Positions 30,145-30,381 of a stretch of 30,381 bases of DNA are shown here, in pieces. The DNA comes from a virus: positions 1-30,381 of IMG/VR virus record IMGVR_UViG_3300031840_000573; one strand, 5' to 3'. Below the pieces are notes generated by a model. It was not told the DNA's origin. It saw only the letters and a list, made by a program, of their open reading frames with translations, and did not search any database. Each line of letters opens with the position of its first letter. The stretch's first letter is position 1. The position numbers were made by a program, and so were the translations under genes.

Positions 30145-30381
30145 ATGCCCGACGAAAACAAAGAAGAAATGGTTTCTATTCCAAGATCTTTATTTACTGC
30201 GCTTATGGAAGCGCTTGTTGGTAGTGAAACTGTCCCAGCACAAATGGAAGAAAGTGCCGAAGCACAGAAGGCTTATGACGCCCTAATGGGTGAAAGAGCA
30301 GCAGCCCGAGAGGCTGACCTTGATGTGAGGTCTGGCGCAGCGGCTTTGGAATACGGTGATGTGGAAACTACTATTGACGAT
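30145..30381 (+). CDS. Acidic hypothetical protein (3' truncated by window end)
   Basis: Seventy-nine codons are visible, from an ATG with AAAGGAAA upstream to the window edge with no stop. The start is acidic (MPDENKEEMVSIPRSLFTAL), and the rest is Ala/Glu-rich and helical (EAQKAYDALMGERAAAREAD). The build resembles the acidic protein at 5359 in composition only. It lies 14 bases after the preceding stop in the same unit. No function can be given. Confidence 0.6.
   Translation, partial: MPDENKEEMVSIPRSLFTALMEALVGSETVPAQMEESAEAQKAYDALMGERAAAREADLDVRSGAAALEYGDVETTIDD

Noticed and set aside
1-30381. CRISPR array, tRNA genes, integrase and attachment sites
   Set aside because: No regularly spaced repeats, no cloverleaf-like sequences and no recombinase motifs were found on reading both strands. 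Lysogeny genes may lie outside the window.

Overview
This window is a stretch of a tailed bacteriophage genome, most likely a podovirus (short-tailed, T7-supergroup style virion). The support is the gene order: large terminase, portal, scaffold, major capsid, head decoration, tail adaptor, tail nozzle, tail appendage proteins, and then three consecutive genes whose order and character match the T7 gp14-gp15-gp16 internal (ejection) proteins. No integrase, tRNA, CRISPR array, insertion sequence or replication gene is visible. The host cannot be read from the sequence. Gene style, including many tiny lysine-rich proteins, resembles phages of aquatic or marine bacteria; that is a recollection of style, not a search result.

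Layout. 1-655: the end of a small hydrophobic protein, then three tiny very basic proteins linked by overlapping stop/start codons. 721-3120: a sigma-region-4-like helix-turn-helix protein, two small unknowns and the large terminase. 3121-6718: portal, a protein with a zinc-less FmdB-like N-terminus, an acidic unknown and a scaffold protein. 6719-11707: an accessory block between scaffold and capsid. It has a promoter-like motif running straight into a terminator (small-RNA candidate); a minus-strand operon (divergent sigma-like protein, Api92/YubB-like protein, HNH homing endonuclease); a dense divergent regulatory region at 8457-8706; and a plus-strand run of small genes, an orphan DNA methyltransferase and a 378-residue unknown. 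11708-13447: capsid transcription unit ending in a strong terminator. 13455-20283: tail genes, with a GIY-YIG homing endonuclease between adaptor and nozzle. 20281-28929: ejection proteins and a membrane-anchored coiled-coil protein. 28927-30381: more putative virion surface genes, the last cut by the window edge.

The most notable unexplained structure is regulatory. An AT-rich motif, consensus ACAAAnnnTTTnTnTATT, recurs seven times on the plus strand, nearly always just after a stop codon and at the head of a gene block. Four copies are followed at once by an RNA hairpin. I infer that these are phage promoters that divide the morphogenesis region into units. The window also holds two sigma-like proteins that could read them, though an RNA polymerase encoded elsewhere is an equal candidate. 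The 8457-8706 region adds a near-consensus sigma-70 promoter on the minus strand, two TTGACnnGTCAA palindromes 63 bp apart, and the first of two related leader hairpins whose stems differ by paired changes.
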